A DNA stretch of 23,342 nucleotides from an uncultured Clostridia bacterium (GTDB lineage Bacteria; Bacillota; Clostridia; Oscillospirales; Ruminococcaceae). The stretch spans positions 1-23,342 of the forward strand of contig CANEHP010000013.1 in the NCBI GenBank assembly GCA_947427325.1, written 5' to 3'. The notes under the pieces were generated by a model, which was given only the letters and a program-made list of their open reading frames with translations, was not told the DNA's origin and searched no databases. A program made the translations under genes and the position numbers. Shown piece by piece: positions 22,664-23,342 of the stretch; the first letter of the stretch is position 1, and the number at the start of each line of letters is the position of its first letter.

Positions 22664-22948
22664 TTATTCGTTGACAGGAACGAATTCCAATTTCAGCTTC
22701 ATTCCCAAGCCGTCTGCCAGTCTTTGTAAAGTACGAAGTGACGGATTTGCACTGCCATTTTCAAGCTTGCTTATATCGCCTTGTGCTATACCGGTACGTT
22801 CTGAAAGCTCTTTTTGTGTAATTCCTGCTGATTTTCTGGCGTCTATCATTGCTTGAATAACAGCAAATTCAGGTTCAAGAGCATCGTATTCTTTTTTAAA
22901 CTCTTCATCTTTCATCTGTTCGTTTAAAAATTCATCGAATGTTGTCAT
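22664..22948 (-). CDS. HigA-like XRE-family antitoxin
   Basis: A 94-residue protein with a Cro/CI helix-turn-helix (about 31-85): IQAMIDARKSAGITQKELSE leads into the HTH, then RTGIAQGDISKLENGSANPS and LRTLQRLADGLGMKL. The N-terminal 30 acidic residues (DEFLNEQMKDEEFKKEYDAL) are typical of HigA antitoxins that pair with a downstream-folded RelE/HigB toxin. The start ATG 22948 has GGAGG 9 bases upstream and is 1 base after the toxin stop, the toxin-first order typical of higBA. It should neutralise the toxin and repress the operon (family knowledge). Confidence 0.92.
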   Translation of the reverse strand: MTTFDEFLNEQMKDEEFKKEYDALEPEFAVIQAMIDARKSAGITQKELSERTGIAQGDISKLENGSANPSLRTLQRLADGLGMKLKLEFVPVNE

Positions 22949-22949
22949 A

Positions 22950-23291
22950 TTACTTTTCCTCCCTGTTCAAAAATTCGTTTCGATATTTCTTTGCAAGTTC
23001 AATTTCATTTTTTGGAGTTTTCTGAGTTTTCTTGATAAATCCGTTTGTCAATACAACATTGCCGCCAACTACAAAAAAGTACAAAACTCTTGATATATTA
23101 GAACCGACCTTTGCCCGTAATTCAAATATTCCGTCCACAAGATGTTCGGAATACGGCATTCTAAGCTCTGTACCATTTGTTTCAAGTAGGTTAATCATTT
23201 TTGTCATCCTTGCTCTCATCTTTGTGTCAAGGGATAAAAGAAAATCCTTTGCAGGTTCAGTTCCGTCAGGCTTATCATAAAATATGATTTT
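22950..23291 (-). CDS. HigB/RelE-like toxin (Gp49-type), 5' end lost
   Basis: A ribosome-dependent ribonuclease toxin of the HigB/phage Gp49-like group. Coding similarity runs from 23291 as KIIFYDKPDGTEPAKDFLLS, then LDTKMRARMTKMINLLETNG, ELRMPYSEHLVDGIFELRAK, the segment ISRVLYFFVVGGNVVLTNGF and a C-terminal KKTQKTPKNEIELAKKYRNE, all standard. No ATG, GTG or TTG occurs in frame between the in-frame TGA at 23304-23306 and the ATG at 23219. That ATG would give 89 residues lacking the first strand and helix and has no clear ribosome site. The start has therefore been lost, probably by a junction near 23292-23306. It lies 1 base before the HigA-like gene. An ATG at about 23311 starts in another frame and stops after 5 codons. 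Confidence 0.7.
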   Translation of the reverse strand, partial: KIIFYDKPDGTEPAKDFLLSLDTKMRARMTKMINLLETNGTELRMPYSEHLVDGIFELRAKVGSNISRVLYFFVVGGNVVLTNGFIKKTQKTPKNEIELAKKYRNEFLNREEK

Positions 23292-23342
23292 AAGAACTTG
23301 TTCTCATAGGAATGGTGCGCAGATTTTCGAGCAAATTTTGTC

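Noticed and set aside
23293..23304. AGAAC-AA-GTTCT dyad as a LexA box
   Set aside because: Gram-positive LexA sites have GAAC and GTTC separated by four bases; here the gap is two, so it does not fit.

Overview
The window reads as a chromosomal segment of a low-to-moderate GC Firmicute of class Clostridia, most likely an Oscillospiraceae/Ruminococcaceae-type gut anaerobe. This is inference from three things: strong GGAGG-type ribosome sites, a RemA-family gene plus a PASTA-domain Ser/Thr kinase with its PP2C phosphatase, and a gene order matching the Bacillus/Clostridium block remA-gmk-priA-def-fmt-rsmB-rlmN-prpC-prkC. No rRNA, tRNA or CRISPR array was recognised.

Layout. (1) 1-3077 is an accessory, repeat-rich stretch. 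It holds the tail of an unidentified gene overlapping a Mor-like HTH regulator, a lone AraC-family regulator, a 43-codon Cro/CI-type HTH ORF that stops early, a MITE-like element and several strong hairpins. (2) 3078-14767, all on the minus strand, is the core block. In transcription order it runs remA, gmk, priA, def, fmt, a YugP-like membrane zinc protease, rsmB, rlmN, PP2C phosphatase, PASTA kinase. It links nucleotide supply, replication restart, formyl-Met start/processing, rRNA methylation and cell-wall-responsive signalling. rpoZ and coaBC, which sit between gmk and priA in B. subtilis, are absent here. Two small inverted-repeat elements lie between genes of the block (def/fmt and protease/rsmB). 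(3) 14768-15312 is a divergent intergenic region with a promoter on each side, a branched inverted-repeat structure and a 31-bp tandem repeat. (4) 15313-17643, plus strand, is a three-gene operon of poorly characterised proteins (zinc-ribbon membrane protein, CmpB/PF06541-like membrane protein, HD-domain protein), closed by a bidirectional terminator. (5) 17808-20003, minus strand, carries tgt, mntP and an SCP2-domain protein. (6) 20204-21777, minus strand, is a translationally coupled Nudix hydrolase and metallophosphoesterase pair. (7) 21843 to the end holds two toxin-antitoxin loci, minus strand: RelB/DinJ-YafQ-like and HigBA-like. Both antitoxins look intact and both toxins look damaged: the YafQ-like gene by a 14-bp tandem duplication, the HigB-like gene by loss of its start region.

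No clearly new defence or biosynthetic system was found. The items most worth a second look are the broken toxins beside intact antitoxins, the full-length and internally deleted copies of one MITE-like element, the branched structure at 15008-15105, and the uncharacterised three-gene operon.
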